A DNA stretch of 64,000 nt from JAJDXO01 sp965213765 (GCA_965213765.1 OZ243926.1:2170001-2234000), one strand, 5' to 3'. Numbered from the stretch's first letter, positions 26,821 to 35,423 are shown. The notes: a model not told the origin generated them from the letters alone. Numbers and translations are program-made.

Positions 26821-27582
26821 TCAGCCGCCGACGCGCCGGTCGATTTCGTGCCGGGTCGGCCGCCGGATCAGCCACAGCAGACCGGCGAGATCGACGATCC
26901 CCACCCACAGCCGGTCCCACACCCCGTATTTGGAGGCACCCCGTTCCCGCGGCCGGTGTCCCACATCCACGGACCTCACCGCCCCGCCGGCGCGGATCAT
27001 CAGGGCCGGCATGAAACGGTGCAGATGATCGAAAGCGGGAAAGCCCAGGAAATCGTCCCGGGCGAAGACCTTGAGCCCGCAGCCCGTATCCGGGGTTTTG
27101 TCCCGGAGCAGCGCGCCCCGGACGTTGTTGGCGATACGGGAGGCGAACCGCCGCCAGCCCGTATCCTTGCGGCTCGCCCGGTTGCCGCAGACCATGAGTT
27201 TGGAACCCGCGTCCCGGCCTTCGTATACGGATAGAAGCTTCGGGATATCGGCCGGGTCATTCTGGCCATCTCCATCGAGGGTGGCGATGACCGAGGATTT
27301 GGCCTGGCGGACGCCGGTGATGATGGCCGAGCTCTGCCCCGACCGCGCGGCATGACGCACGGCGCGGAGTTCGGGCCGGTCGGCGGCGACGCGTTCCAAC
27401 GTTGCCCAGGTGCCGTCGGTGGACCCGTCATCCACATAAACGATCTCGTAGGCGAGCCTGCCGCCGAGCGCGCCGGCGATCTCGCTCACCAGGGGCTCGA
27501 TATTGTCGGCTTCGTTGTGCACCGGCACCACCACGGATAGCACGGCGGTCCCGGTGCTTCCGGAACTATCTGAATCTGCCAT
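26821..27582 (-). CDS. Glycosyltransferase family 2 (polyprenyl/dolichyl-phosphate sugar transferase type)
   Basis: 253-residue inverting GT-A enzyme: SVVVPVHNEADNIEPLV, the nucleotide-binding VDDGSTDGTW, the DGDGQNDP metal-binding segment (DXD-like) and RERGASKYG near the C-terminus. These are features of DPM1-like enzymes that move a sugar from a nucleotide to a lipid phosphate. It has no obvious membrane helix except a possible hydrophobic patch near WVGIVDLAGLLWL. TVP38 follows directly, suggesting a membrane-linked role. Confidence 0.87.
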   Translation of the reverse strand: MADSDSSGSTGTAVLSVVVPVHNEADNIEPLVSEIAGALGGRLAYEIVYVDDGSTDGTWATLERVAADRPELRAVRHAARSGQSSAIITGVRQAKSSVIATLDGDGQNDPADIPKLLSVYEGRDAGSKLMVCGNRASRKDTGWRRFASRIANNVRGALLRDKTPDTGCGLKVFARDDFLGFPAFDHLHRFMPALMIRAGGAVRSVDVGHRPRERGASKYGVWDRLWVGIVDLAGLLWLIRRPTRHEIDRRVGG

Positions 27583-27635
27583 ACGGGACGGTTGCTAGCG
27601 GTTACCGGGCCACGGAAATTGGGATCATGGGGGCG

Positions 27636-27665
27636 GTATTACACCCTCAATGACTCTCCCGCCAA
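27636..27665 (-). promoter_or_regulatory. Candidate promoter for the GT2-TVP38 pair
   Basis: Minus strand TTGGCG (27660-27665), 18 bp, TAATAC (27636-27641), in the 96-nt gap between the rhodanese and GT2 genes. Suggests the pair can be transcribed apart from metZ. Confidence 0.45.
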
Positions 27666-27678
27666 GGGGTTTTACTGC

Positions 27679-28098
27679 CTATTGCTTCCAGGGGAGCCCG
27701 GCGACTTTCCAGCCGCCCACCGTCGCCCGGCGGCCGGCATCGTCCTTGTCGCCCTCGAAGCCCTCCAAAACGTTGTAAGCCCGGCCGCACCCGGCCTCGG
27801 TCAGCGCCTTGGCGGCACCAATGGAGCGCACGCCCGAGCGGCAGAGGAACAGCACCCGCTGATCGGGGCCGATCCCCGCCGCCTTGACCTGATCGACGAA
27901 GTTCGGGTTCCGCTCATTGGCCGGGAAATCCACCCACTCGACGGTGACGGTCTCCTTGCCCAGCTCCGTGAGGTCGGGGAGGCCCACATAATTCCATTCC
28001 GCCGCGGTGCGGCAGTCCACCAGCACCGTATCGGCATCATCCGTCAGCCACTCCCAGGCATCCTTGGGTGAAACGTCGCCTGCGTATCCGTCTGCCAT
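27679..28098 (-). CDS. Rhodanese-domain protein
   Basis: 139-residue single-domain rhodanese. The active loop is LCRSGVRSIGAA with the persulfide cysteine followed by R-S-G-V-R, a sulfurtransferase-type loop; DCRTAAEWNYVG is the conserved CH2-type motif. It probably carries sulfur as a persulfide in the cytoplasm. It lies 22 nt after metZ, a sulfhydrylase, and likely shares its SAM-controlled transcript; delivery of sulfide to MetZ is inference. Confidence 0.88.
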   Translation of the reverse strand: MADGYAGDVSPKDAWEWLTDDADTVLVDCRTAAEWNYVGLPDLTELGKETVTVEWVDFPANERNPNFVDQVKAAGIGPDQRVLFLCRSGVRSIGAAKALTEAGCGRAYNVLEGFEGDKDDAGRRATVGGWKVAGLPWKQ

Positions 28099-28120
28099 TT
28101 CCTGTGCCTCCCCTTGGCTT

Positions 28121-29317
28121 CTATGCCTGAAGCGCCCGCTCGATGTCCTCGATCAGATCCAGCGGATCCTCGAGGCCCACCGAGAGGCGCACCATGTTTT
28201 CGTGGATGCCCAGCGTCGCGCGTTCTTCCTCGCTCATCCGCTGGTGGGTGGTGGTGGTCGGATGGGTGACCATGGATTTGGCGTCGCCCAGATTGTTGGA
28301 GATATCGATGATCTCCAGCGCGTTCATGAACTTGAACGTCCGGGCCTGATCGCCGTCGAGTTCGAACACCACCATGGTGCCGGGCCCGCTCATCTGCTTC
28401 TTGATCAGGTCCGCCTGGGGATGGCTGTCGTGGCCGGGGAAGATCACCTTGGTCACCTGCTTCCGGTCCAAAAGCCAGTCGGCGATCTGGGCCGCGTTGG
28501 CCGCCTGCCGGCGAACCCGCATATCCAGCGTCTCCAGGGACTTGGTCAGGAGCCAGGCATTGAACGGGCTCAAGGTCGGGCCCGTATGGCGGATATACAT
28601 GCGGAGATAGTCTTCGTAATAATCCCCGTCATTGGTCAGGATGGCGCCGCCCAGCGTCCGGCCTTGGCCGTCGATGTGCTTGGTGGTCGAGTACATGACG
28701 ATGTCGGCGCCGAATTCCAGGGGTTGCTGGAAGATCGGCGTGGCAAACACGTTGTCGACGATCAGCCGGGCGCCCGCCTTGTGGGCCAGATCGGCGATCC
28801 CCGGAATATCCAGAACCTGGGTCATGGGATTGGACGGGCTTTCCAGGAACACGGCACTGGCCGGCTCCGATAGCGCCTGCTCCCACTCGTCCAGGTCGGA
28901 CGACGCCACGGTCACCGTCTCCACCCCGTAGCGGGGCAGCAGCACCGTACAGACGTAGTCGCACGACCCGAACAGCGCCTTGGAAGCCACCAGCCGGTCG
29001 CCGGCCTTCAACATGCAGGCCAGGGAGCCGAACATGGCGCCCATGCCGGACGCGGTGGACTGGCAGATTTCGGCGCCCTCCATCTGCCCGAGGCGCTTTT
29101 CGAACAATGTGACGGTCGGGTTGCCGTAACGGGAATAGAGATAATGGTCTTCTTCGCCCTTGAAGGCCCGCTGCGCTTGCTCCGCCGAGGCGTAGGCGTA
29201 GCTGGAGCTCAGATACATGGCCTCCGAAAGCTCGTCGAAATGAGAGCGGTCGAGCCCGCCCCGCACCAGATTGGTCTGTTGGCGGTATTTCTTACCGTCC
29301 GCGCTGTCCCTAGGCAT
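28121..29317 (-). CDS. metZ: O-succinylhomoserine sulfhydrylase
   Basis: 398-residue PLP enzyme of the Cys/Met metabolism family that makes homocysteine directly from O-succinylhomoserine and sulfide. The PLP lysine is in MYSTTKHIDGQGR; SRYGNPTVTLFEKRL and the ASGMGAM phosphate loop are also present. The SAM-II riboswitch and terminator upstream confirm a methionine-pathway role. O-acetylhomoserine as substrate cannot be excluded from sequence. Confidence 0.92.
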   Translation of the reverse strand: MPRDSADGKKYRQQTNLVRGGLDRSHFDELSEAMYLSSSYAYASAEQAQRAFKGEEDHYLYSRYGNPTVTLFEKRLGQMEGAEICQSTASGMGAMFGSLACMLKAGDRLVASKALFGSCDYVCTVLLPRYGVETVTVASSDLDEWEQALSEPASAVFLESPSNPMTQVLDIPGIADLAHKAGARLIVDNVFATPIFQQPLEFGADIVMYSTTKHIDGQGRTLGGAILTNDGDYYEDYLRMYIRHTGPTLSPFNAWLLTKSLETLDMRVRRQAANAAQIADWLLDRKQVTKVIFPGHDSHPQADLIKKQMSGPGTMVVFELDGDQARTFKFMNALEIIDISNNLGDAKSMVTHPTTTTHQRMSEEERATLGIHENMVRLSVGLEDPLDLIEDIERALQA

Positions 29318-29375
29318 AACGCACTTCTCCCTTTTGGCTCCTCGTGCCTCTTTTCCGGCGGCCCGGGCCCTTGCG

Positions 29376-29412
29376 AAAAAGCAAAAGCCCCGGCCGGTGA
29401 TGGTCGGGGCTT
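29376..29412 (-). terminator. Attenuator terminator between the SAM-II aptamer and metZ
   Basis: AAGCCCCG (29385-29392) pairs with CGGGGCTT (29405-29412), extended by GG/CC pairs, and is followed on the minus strand by TTTTGCTTTTT. Placed after the aptamer and about 60 nt before metZ: SAM binding may favour termination, though SAM-II switches can also act on translation. Confidence 0.75.
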
Positions 29413-29424
29413 CCTCAGCGCCGA

Positions 29425-29481
29425 CCTTTTAGCTCGTTTGTTTAACGTGGCCGCAAGCCGGTCGAACAAATCACCACGTGG
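29425..29481 (-). promoter_or_regulatory. SAM-II (metA-type) riboswitch
   Basis: The minus strand shows the SAM-II core: CGTGG, then TGATTTG, an acceptor TTGCGGCCACG that closes the P1 stem with CGTGG, then TTAAAC and AGCTAAAAGG which forms the pseudoknot with the loop. This layout (H-type pseudoknot, about 55 nt) is characteristic. It precedes metZ, a standard SAM-II target in alphaproteobacteria. Confidence 0.88.
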
Positions 29482-29486
29482 TTGTG

Positions 29487-29514
29487 AGCATAATATTTGC
29501 GGTGCGGCGGTCAA
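29487..29514 (-). promoter_or_regulatory. Promoter of the metZ leader
   Basis: Minus strand TTGACC (29509-29514), 16 bp, TATGCT (29487-29492). A start about 7 nt downstream falls at the 5' edge of the riboswitch, which supports both calls. Confidence 0.7.
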
Positions 29515-29783
29515 GGGGGTTTGAACCGCATTTGGTCTGAAAGCCGCTTCTCGGAGCGACCGGACAATCCATGGCCGTGGAGGCCAGTGGCCCAGTCCGT
29601 CACTCAAGCCGTCCCAAAACAATCGGCGCCTCCATCGAGACCTCGCCGGCCGGTGATCCTGGGGACGCTGGACCATTCAGGCAAAACTCTGACTAAAACG
29701 CCGCGACCGCCGATCAACCCCCCCCTCCGCCGCTGTCGCCGGATTCCGCGGGTTCTGAAGAGTCAAAACGCATTAATCGGGCA

Positions 29784-30308
29784 ATGGACGCAATGGCGCG
29801 GGCCCGGGAAATGGATCCTGCCGCTCCGGTGCCGGGACGGAAACCGGAGCCGCCAAAAAGACCTCAGCTTCAGCTATTGCCACCCGTGGATAATCCCGTC
29901 ATCCGCAACGATCCGGCGGGAGCCGGACATTTTGGCGCCAGCCGTGGTCGTGGAAAACGCACCCACAAGGGCATCGATATCCTCGCCGAACCAGGGACTG
30001 AAGTGCGGACGCCCATCTCCGGCACCGTCAACCTCGGACGGGTTTACGGTCCAAATCATCCTCTGGCCGGCAAATTTGACAGAATCTGGATCGACTCCGA
30101 GGACGGAACACGGATCAAGATGTTTTACGTTGAAGCTGCCAATTTGGTTAATGGACAGACCATAAAGGCAGGAGAATTAGTGGGAAGGATGCAAGACCGG
30201 GCCCAACACGACAAAGGGATGAAAAATCATCTACATGTAGAGGTTCACCGCGACGGCCTTCCGATCGACCCGACCGAATTTATCCACGACTGGTTTTCTG
30301 GCAACTAG
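29784..30308 (+). CDS. M23 (LytM-type) peptidase domain protein without signal peptide
   Basis: 174 residues. The zinc site of M23 endopeptidases is complete: THKGIDI (H and D) and NHLHVEV (HxH). These enzymes cut peptidoglycan cross-links, but there is no signal peptide or membrane segment here. The frame is open with proline-rich codons back to a TAA near 29698 without an ATG, so the N-terminus may have been lost. It lies alone in a stretch of transposons and broken genes; a phage or plasmid origin is possible. The ~270 nt upstream (to the metZ promoter) hold nothing I recognise. Confidence 0.7.
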   Translation: MDAMARAREMDPAAPVPGRKPEPPKRPQLQLLPPVDNPVIRNDPAGAGHFGASRGRGKRTHKGIDILAEPGTEVRTPISGTVNLGRVYGPNHPLAGKFDRIWIDSEDGTRIKMFYVEAANLVNGQTIKAGELVGRMQDRAQHDKGMKNHLHVEVHRDGLPIDPTEFIHDWFSGN

Positions 30309-30510
30309 TGGGAAGCGGCTCTCTAACGTGGGACCGGTTTCGCACCGCCAGAATAAATTGACCACTTGCCCAAGTCGGGACTCAGCAGCAAATACGTATT
30401 CTTCCATTCGCTCGCCCCGTCACAAGTGGCTAAACTTGCGCTACAGCGTCTCCTTTCCACGCTGACGATAAGCGATAGTGGAAAGACGACTAATTGACTG
30501 TCGGGCATCA

Positions 30511-31442
30511 GAGTCTGACTCGAAACTCTACATTTAATAACAATGGCTTGCGATCCGCCTTGTGAGGAGTCGGATGTGTGCGACGAGGATCCATGCCTGT
30601 GCGGAGGCGATTGATTTCTCCCAGTCCTTGGCCAGTCGGCGGCATCGGTTGAGCCAGGCGAAGGTCCTCTCGACGACCCATCTCCTGGGCAGGACCTCAA
30701 AGCCCTTGGCGGTATCGGGACGTCTTATAATCTCGATCGTCCAGCGGCCGATGTCTTCGAGGGCACCCTCAAGTTTCGGTCCGCCATAGGCGGCGTCAGC
30801 GAAGAGGTGACGCAGCCGGGGGAAGCGATGACGGATCGATTTGAGGACCCCGGGGGCGCCGTCGCGGTCCTGGATATCGGCTGAATGCACGATCAGGCCG
30901 AGCAGCAGGCCGAGCGTATCGGTGACGATGTGACGCTTGCGGCCCTTGATCTTCTTGCCCGCGTCATAGCCCCGAATACCACCGCTTTCCGTGGTTTTCA
31001 CGCTCTGGCTGTCGATCACCCCGGCGCTCGGGCCGGCCTCGCGTCCTTCCAACTCACGGGCCGCCACAACCAGATGATGGTTGATCGCCTCCAGCAGCCC
31101 GTTCGAGCGCCAGTCGTAGAAGTAACGCTGCACCGTGGAGGGCGGCGGGAAGTCGTTCGGCAGCATCGCCCACTGACAGCCCGTCGAGGCCATGTACATG
31201 ATCGCATCCATGACATTGCGCAGCTCCGTCGTCCGCGGCCGGCCTATCTTCTTGCGCGGCGGCATGAACGGCGCGATCAACGCCCACTCCCGATCCGTAA
31301 GGTCGCTTGCATAGCGACCGCCACGGCGCTCATACTTCGGGCGAGTGATTTCGGTCCACATGTTGTGCCTCCTCGTTTGCTTTGACACAACCGAGTAAGA
31401 CACAACCGACTGAAATCACTCAACTAGTTTCGAGTTGAACTC
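30511..31442 (-). mobile_element. IS5-family, IS1031-like insertion sequence (932 bp), TCA duplication
   Basis: The ends are imperfect inverted repeats: GAGTCTGACTCGAAACT at 30511 and GAGTTCAACTCGAAACT inward from 31442. Each end is flanked by TCA (30508-30510 and 31443-31445), matching the TNA target duplication of the IS1031 group. It carries one transposase gene on the minus strand that ends close to the left end. The target was the coding sequence of a secreted protein. Confidence 0.88.
30534..31361 (-). CDS. IS5-family (IS1031 group) transposase
   Basis: About 275 residues from the ATG at 31361 (MWTEITRPKYERRGGRYASD); the frame is open to 31403. An N-terminal DUF4096-type domain (LTDREWALIAPFMPP, MYMASTGCQWAMLPNDFPP) is followed by the DDE domain: VIDSQSVKTTESGG (D), ADAAYGG (D) and RRWVVERTFAWLNRCRRLAKDWE (E). 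All catalytic residues are present. The stop lies about 20 bp inside the IS end. Confidence 0.9.
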   Translation of the reverse strand: MWTEITRPKYERRGGRYASDLTDREWALIAPFMPPRKKIGRPRTTELRNVMDAIMYMASTGCQWAMLPNDFPPPSTVQRYFYDWRSNGLLEAINHHLVVAARELEGREAGPSAGVIDSQSVKTTESGGIRGYDAGKKIKGRKRHIVTDTLGLLLGLIVHSADIQDRDGAPGVLKSIRHRFPRLRHLFADAAYGGPKLEGALEDIGRWTIEIIRRPDTAKGFEVLPRRWVVERTFAWLNRCRRLAKDWEKSIASAQAWILVAHIRLLTRRIASHCY

Positions 31443-31881
31443 TCAGAGGATAGCCGTGATTTTCGTATCGCTCCTCTGACAGGATGCGGTATTCGGTTGT
31501 TTCCAATTTCGCCTGACCACTCGGCACAAATACCTGCCGACAGAGTTCGATTTCATTTCGAGCCTGGCACGCGAAAAGCGTATCAATTGCACAAAGGGCT
31601 GATTTTGGATCACCAATACACTCGCTGGTCGCCGCCGTCTGAGTGATGCGGCGGATTTCAGTCCCCTGGGCCGACGAAGCTTGGGGCAAAAGCCAGACAA
31701 TTATCGCGAGCAGAATGGGAACGACTGTTCTCATAGGAGGCAGTCTACGCCTGCAATTGTGGCGGCTTCAAGGCGGCGACCGGTAAACGGAACTTGACGG
31801 ATCAGCGCTTTCGCGAGGCCGTCCGCAGGCTATATGATGGGGTGAACAATCGCCCACACGCCAACCCCCGGGGAACGCACC

Positions 31882-33315
31882 ATGTCCGATATCGCCGCCG
31901 CCGAAGACCTGTTTTTTACCCGCACCGGTCTCGATCAGGCCCGGGTCGACGGGATCGTCGGCGATGCGCTGAACGGCGCCGACGACGGGGAGCTGTTTCT
32001 GGAATACGCCCAGTCCGAGGCCTTCGTCTTCGATGACGGACAGCTGAAGAACGCCAGCTATGACACCACCCAGGGCTTTGGCCTTCGGGCGGTGGCGGGC
32101 GAGACAGCCGGCTACTCCCATTCAAATGAACTCTCCGAGGCGGCCTTGAAGCGTGCCGCCGATACGGTGCGGGCGGTCCAAGAGGGGCACGGCGGCACGC
32201 TCGCCGACGGACCGGCGGGCACCAACCAAACCCTCTACGGGGACGTCAATCCCCTCTCGCTCACTCCCTTCGAGACCAAGGTGAAGCTCTTGACCGATAT
32301 CGATTCTTACGCGCGGTCAAAGGACGACCGGGTGAAGCAGGTCTCGGTCTCCCTGATGGGCGAGTGGCAAGCGGTCGAGATCATCCGCGCCGACGGCTCC
32401 CGCGCCGCCGATATCCGGCCCCTGGTGCGCTTGAACGTCTCCTGTGTGGTCGGCGATGGCGACCGGATGGAGCAGGGCTCCTACGGCACCGGCGGCCGCA
32501 CGGCCTACGACCAGTACCTCGCGCAAGATACCTGGCACGCGGCGGTCGACGAGGCTTACCGCCAGGCGCTGGTGAACCTGGACTCGGTTGCGGCGCCCGC
32601 CGGCGAGATCCCGGTGGTGCTGGGCCCGGGCTGGCCCGCCATCCTGCTCCACGAGGCCATCGGCCATGGATTGGAGGGCGACTTCAACCGTAAGAAGACC
32701 TCGGCCTTCTCCGGGCTCATGGGCGAACGGGTCGCGGCCAAGGGGGTTACGGTGGTCGATGACGGCACCCTCACCGACCGGCGGGGGTCGCTGACCATCG
32801 ACGATGAAGGCACGCCGACCCAGAGGACGACGCTGATCGAGGACGGTATGCTTACCGGCTACATGCAGGACCGGATGAACGCGCGGCTCATGGGGGATGC
32901 CGCCACCGGCAACGGACGGCGCGAAAGCTACGCCCACGCACCCATGCCGAGGATGACCAACACCATCATGCTCAACGGCGAGCAGGACCCGGAAGAGATC
33001 CTCGCCTCGGTGGATCATGGGCTCTACGCGGTCAATTTCGGCGGCGGCCAGGTGGACATCACCTCGGGCAAGTTCGTCTTCACGTGCACCGAGGCCTACA
33101 AGATTGAGGGCGGCAAGGTGGGCCCGGCGGTCAAGGGCGCGACCCTGATCGGCAACGGCCCCGATGCGCTGACCCGCGTCTCCATGATCGGCAACGACAT
33201 GGCCCTCGATCCCGGCGTCGGCACCTGCGGCAAGGACGGCCAGGGCGTGCCGGTGGGCGTCGGCCAGCCGACCCTGAAGCTCGACAGCCTCACCGTCGGC
33301 GGGACCGAGGTCTAA
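31882..33315 (+). CDS. tldD: Metalloprotease TldD
   Basis: 477-residue subunit of the TldD/TldE protease, which processes small modified peptides and is linked to DNA gyrase control. It has the zinc motif HEAIGH (HExxxH) near residue 257 and GTPTQRTTLIEDGMLTGYM. TldD is the catalytic half; its partner PmbA/TldE is encoded at 48102. ATG 31882 follows the intergenic region that separates it from the IS-split gene. Confidence 0.95.
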   Translation: MSDIAAAEDLFFTRTGLDQARVDGIVGDALNGADDGELFLEYAQSEAFVFDDGQLKNASYDTTQGFGLRAVAGETAGYSHSNELSEAALKRAADTVRAVQEGHGGTLADGPAGTNQTLYGDVNPLSLTPFETKVKLLTDIDSYARSKDDRVKQVSVSLMGEWQAVEIIRADGSRAADIRPLVRLNVSCVVGDGDRMEQGSYGTGGRTAYDQYLAQDTWHAAVDEAYRQALVNLDSVAAPAGEIPVVLGPGWPAILLHEAIGHGLEGDFNRKKTSAFSGLMGERVAAKGVTVVDDGTLTDRRGSLTIDDEGTPTQRTTLIEDGMLTGYMQDRMNARLMGDAATGNGRRESYAHAPMPRMTNTIMLNGEQDPEEILASVDHGLYAVNFGGGQVDITSGKFVFTCTEAYKIEGGKVGPAVKGATLIGNGPDALTRVSMIGNDMALDPGVGTCGKDGQGVPVGVGQPTLKLDSLTVGGTEV

Positions 33316-33317
33316 TC

Positions 33318-33509
33318 CTCTATCTGCTGTCCGGCACCGCCGAGGTGGTGTTGGACGAAGGCGCGGGCGAGAACCGGGTGCGCCTCGATGCGGGCCACGC
33401 GCTGATCGTCCCCCGCGGCGCTTGGCATCACATCGACGCGGTCACCGCGGGCGAGGTGCTGTTCCTCACCTACGGCAAGGGGACGGAACACAGACCGATC
33501 GAACGTTAG
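33318..33509 (+). pseudogene. Cupin-domain protein, C-terminal stump
   Basis: Starting in frame right after the tldD stop, 63 codons read LYLLSGTAEVVLDEG, then LDAGHALIVPRGAWHHIDAV and VLFLTYGKGT, the second half of a cupin barrel, ending at TAG 33507. There is no start codon and the first barrel strands are missing. The stop overlaps the flavin reductase stop on the other strand. Confidence 0.7.
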
Positions 33510-34083
33510 TTGGACGCTGCCTTAATGGGGTCACCCTCCATGCCGCCATGAAGAGCGCCTTCCCCTTCGGGGATGCGCATCTCAAAGATGCTTTCAATGG
33601 AGGTGTAGTCGTAGTAGCCGAGCCGGGCGATGGGCCGGGCCTTTAAAACGTCGATCTTGCCGTCCGGGGTAATGAACTCGTCGTCGACGTGGATGCCGAT
33701 CACCTCGCCGATCACGATATCGGCTGTGCCCATAGTACCGTTGCCGGGAAGCCGTAGCGTGGTGTGGTAGCGGCATTCGAAATGGACCGGAGAGCCATGA
33801 ACCCGGGGGGCCATAACCAGTTTTGAGGGAAGCTTCTGCAACCCGGCCCGCTCAAATTCGTCTTCGTCGGGTGGCAGCGCCATGCCGGAGATGTTCACCG
33901 CTTCACGCAGGTCATATGTCGCCATGTTCCAGACGAACTCGCCGGTGACTTCTGCGTTGGAAACCGTGTCCTTACGCAATCCCAATTCATTTTGGTTGGC
34001 GGATATCATGATGTAGGGCGGATCAAATGTGAGGTTCTGGAACTGGCTGAACGGCGCGAGGTTGGCCCGCCCCTCGGCATCTA

Positions 34084-35229
34084 GTGGATAAAATCTGACG
34101 ATTGCATCCCGAGGGGGATTCCGCGCTGACTGGGAATGTGCGAGTCTGTCGCATGCGACCAGGAATCAACATTGATCTTTCTTCCGCTGATCGGCTGCGG
34201 CTCGAAGTGCTGGTGCGGGATCGGAACACGGCGCAGAAGCACGTCTGGCGGGCCCGCATTGTGCTGCTCAGCGCCTCGGGTATTGGCACCAACGCGATCA
34301 TGCGCGAGACCGGCAAGTCCAAGACTTGCGTCTGGCGCTGGCAGGAGCGCTTTGCTGAAGAGGGCGTAGAGGGCCTGCTGCGCGACAAGACCAGACCCTC
34401 GCGTATTGCGCCGCTGCCGCCCGAGGTGGCCGAGCGGGTGGTGGAACTGACCTTCACCGAGCCGCCCGCCGAGGCCACGCACTGGACCGGAGCGATGATG
34501 GCCGAGGCAGTCGGGATCAGCGTCAGTTCGGTACACCGCATCTGGCGGGCCCACGGCCTGCGGCCGCACCGGGTGCGCCAGTTCAAGCTCTCCAACGATC
34601 CCGAGTTCGTCACCAAGCTGCGCGACGTGGTCGGGCTCTATGTCGATCCCCCCGCCCACGCCATCGTCCTCTCGGTCGATGAGAAGTCGCAGATCCAAGC
34701 CCTCGATCGCACTCAGCCCGGCCTGCCCCTGAAGAAGGGTCGGGCCGGCACCATGACCCACGACTACAAACGCAACGGTACCACCACCCTGTTTGCCGCC
34801 CTCAACGTGCTCGACGGCACCGTGATCGGGCGCTGTATGCAGCGCCACCGTCACCAGGAATTCCTCCGCTTCTTGAAGGCCGTCGAGCGTGAGGCGCCAG
34901 TCGGCAAGATGGTGCACGTGATCCTCGACAACTATGCCGCCCACAAGCATCCCAAGGTGCGCGCCTGGCTCGCCCGTCATCCGCGCTTCGTCTTCCACTT
35001 CGTGCCGACCTCGTGCTCCTGGCTCAACGCCGTCGAGGGATACTTCGCCAAGCTCTCCAGACGCCGTCTCAAGCGCGGTGTCTTCAGATCCGTGGTCGAC
35101 CTGCAAACCGCCATCAATCGATTCATCGACGAGACCAATGATGACCCCAAGCCCTTCGTCTGGACCGCCGATCCCGACAAAATTATCGCCGCCGTCAAAC
35201 GGGGGCATCAAATGTTAGATTCAATCCAC
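34084..35229 (+). mobile_element. IS630-family insertion sequence (1146 bp), TA duplication
   Basis: Ends are GTGGATAAAATCTGACG (left) and GTGGATTGAATCTAACA (right, inverted), flanked by TA at 34082-34083 and 35230-35231, the IS630 target. It contains one transposase gene that runs to the right end. It was inserted into the CTA codon of a flavin reductase gene. Confidence 0.9.
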
Positions 35230-35232
35230 TAG
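34153..35232 (+). CDS. IS630-family transposase
   Basis: 359 residues from ATG 34153 (MRPGINIDLSSADRLRLEVL). N-terminal helix-turn-helix (GTNAIMRETGKSKTCVWRWQ) and winged part, then the DDE domain with VLSVDEKSQIQALDRT (D), VILDNYAAHKHPKV (D) and SCSWLNAVEGYFAKLSR (E). The element ends with codon CAC; the stop TAG is made by the duplicated TA plus the target's G, so the IS itself has no stop codon here. Confidence 0.92.
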   Translation: MRPGINIDLSSADRLRLEVLVRDRNTAQKHVWRARIVLLSASGIGTNAIMRETGKSKTCVWRWQERFAEEGVEGLLRDKTRPSRIAPLPPEVAERVVELTFTEPPAEATHWTGAMMAEAVGISVSSVHRIWRAHGLRPHRVRQFKLSNDPEFVTKLRDVVGLYVDPPAHAIVLSVDEKSQIQALDRTQPGLPLKKGRAGTMTHDYKRNGTTTLFAALNVLDGTVIGRCMQRHRHQEFLRFLKAVEREAPVGKMVHVILDNYAAHKHPKVRAWLARHPRFVFHFVPTSCSWLNAVEGYFAKLSRRRLKRGVFRSVVDLQTAINRFIDETNDDPKPFVWTADPDKIIAAVKRGHQMLDSIH

Positions 35233-35334
35233 ACTCGATATCCAGCCGATGGGCCGGGGAATGCAACAGGATTTGAACGGGTTGTAGGGAAGTCCGTGAT
35301 CGTTGTTCTTCGGCTCATAAAACATGGGGGGACG

Positions 35335-35413
35335 CTCCTATTCCACAAGCGGCTTCACGAACCGCGCCATTTGGATGTTGTCGGCCTGTTGGCCGTCCCA
35401 AAGCGCATGCGTG
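35335..35413 (-). pseudogene. C-terminal remnant of an unrecognised gene
   Basis: On the minus strand, between gshA and the flavin reductase start, an open frame reads RTHALWDGQQADNIQMARFV then KPLVE and stops at a TAG that overlaps the reductase's ribosome site. It has no start and abuts a run of nine G at 35415-35423 next to the gshA stop. Probably the last two dozen codons of a gene lost by deletion. Family not recognised. Confidence 0.35.
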
Positions 35414-35423
35414 CGGGGGGGGG

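Larger units (their letters stand above)
30323..31734 (-). pseudogene. Secreted hypothetical protein gene split by an IS1031-like element
   Basis: The 5' part (31734-31444) encodes a signal peptide (MRTVVPILLAIIVWLLPQAS) and 97 residues with six cysteines. The IS then supplies seven foreign codons and a stop. Beyond it the 3' part (30508-30323) continues. Removing the IS and one TCA duplication joins CTG to ATG in frame and gives a 158-residue secreted protein ending in SGGAKPVPR. No family recognised. The truncated 104-residue product may still be made but lacks the C-terminal 61 residues. Confidence 0.85.
33506..35325 (-). pseudogene. Flavin reductase (DIM6/NTAB-like) gene split by an IS630-type element
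   Basis: The 5' part (35325-35230) reads MFYEPKNNDHGLPYNPF to GWISSL with AGGAG before the ATG. The 3' part resumes at 34081 as DAEGRANLAPFSQFQNLTFD. Removing the IS and one TA gives an intact 223-residue FMN-binding flavin reductase-like protein, with the NLAPFS and SPVHFECRYH segments in place. Such proteins reduce or bind FMN for oxygenases. The largest remaining open frame starts at an internal ATG (34009) and would lack the first FMN-binding strand, so it is probably inactive. Confidence 0.88.
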
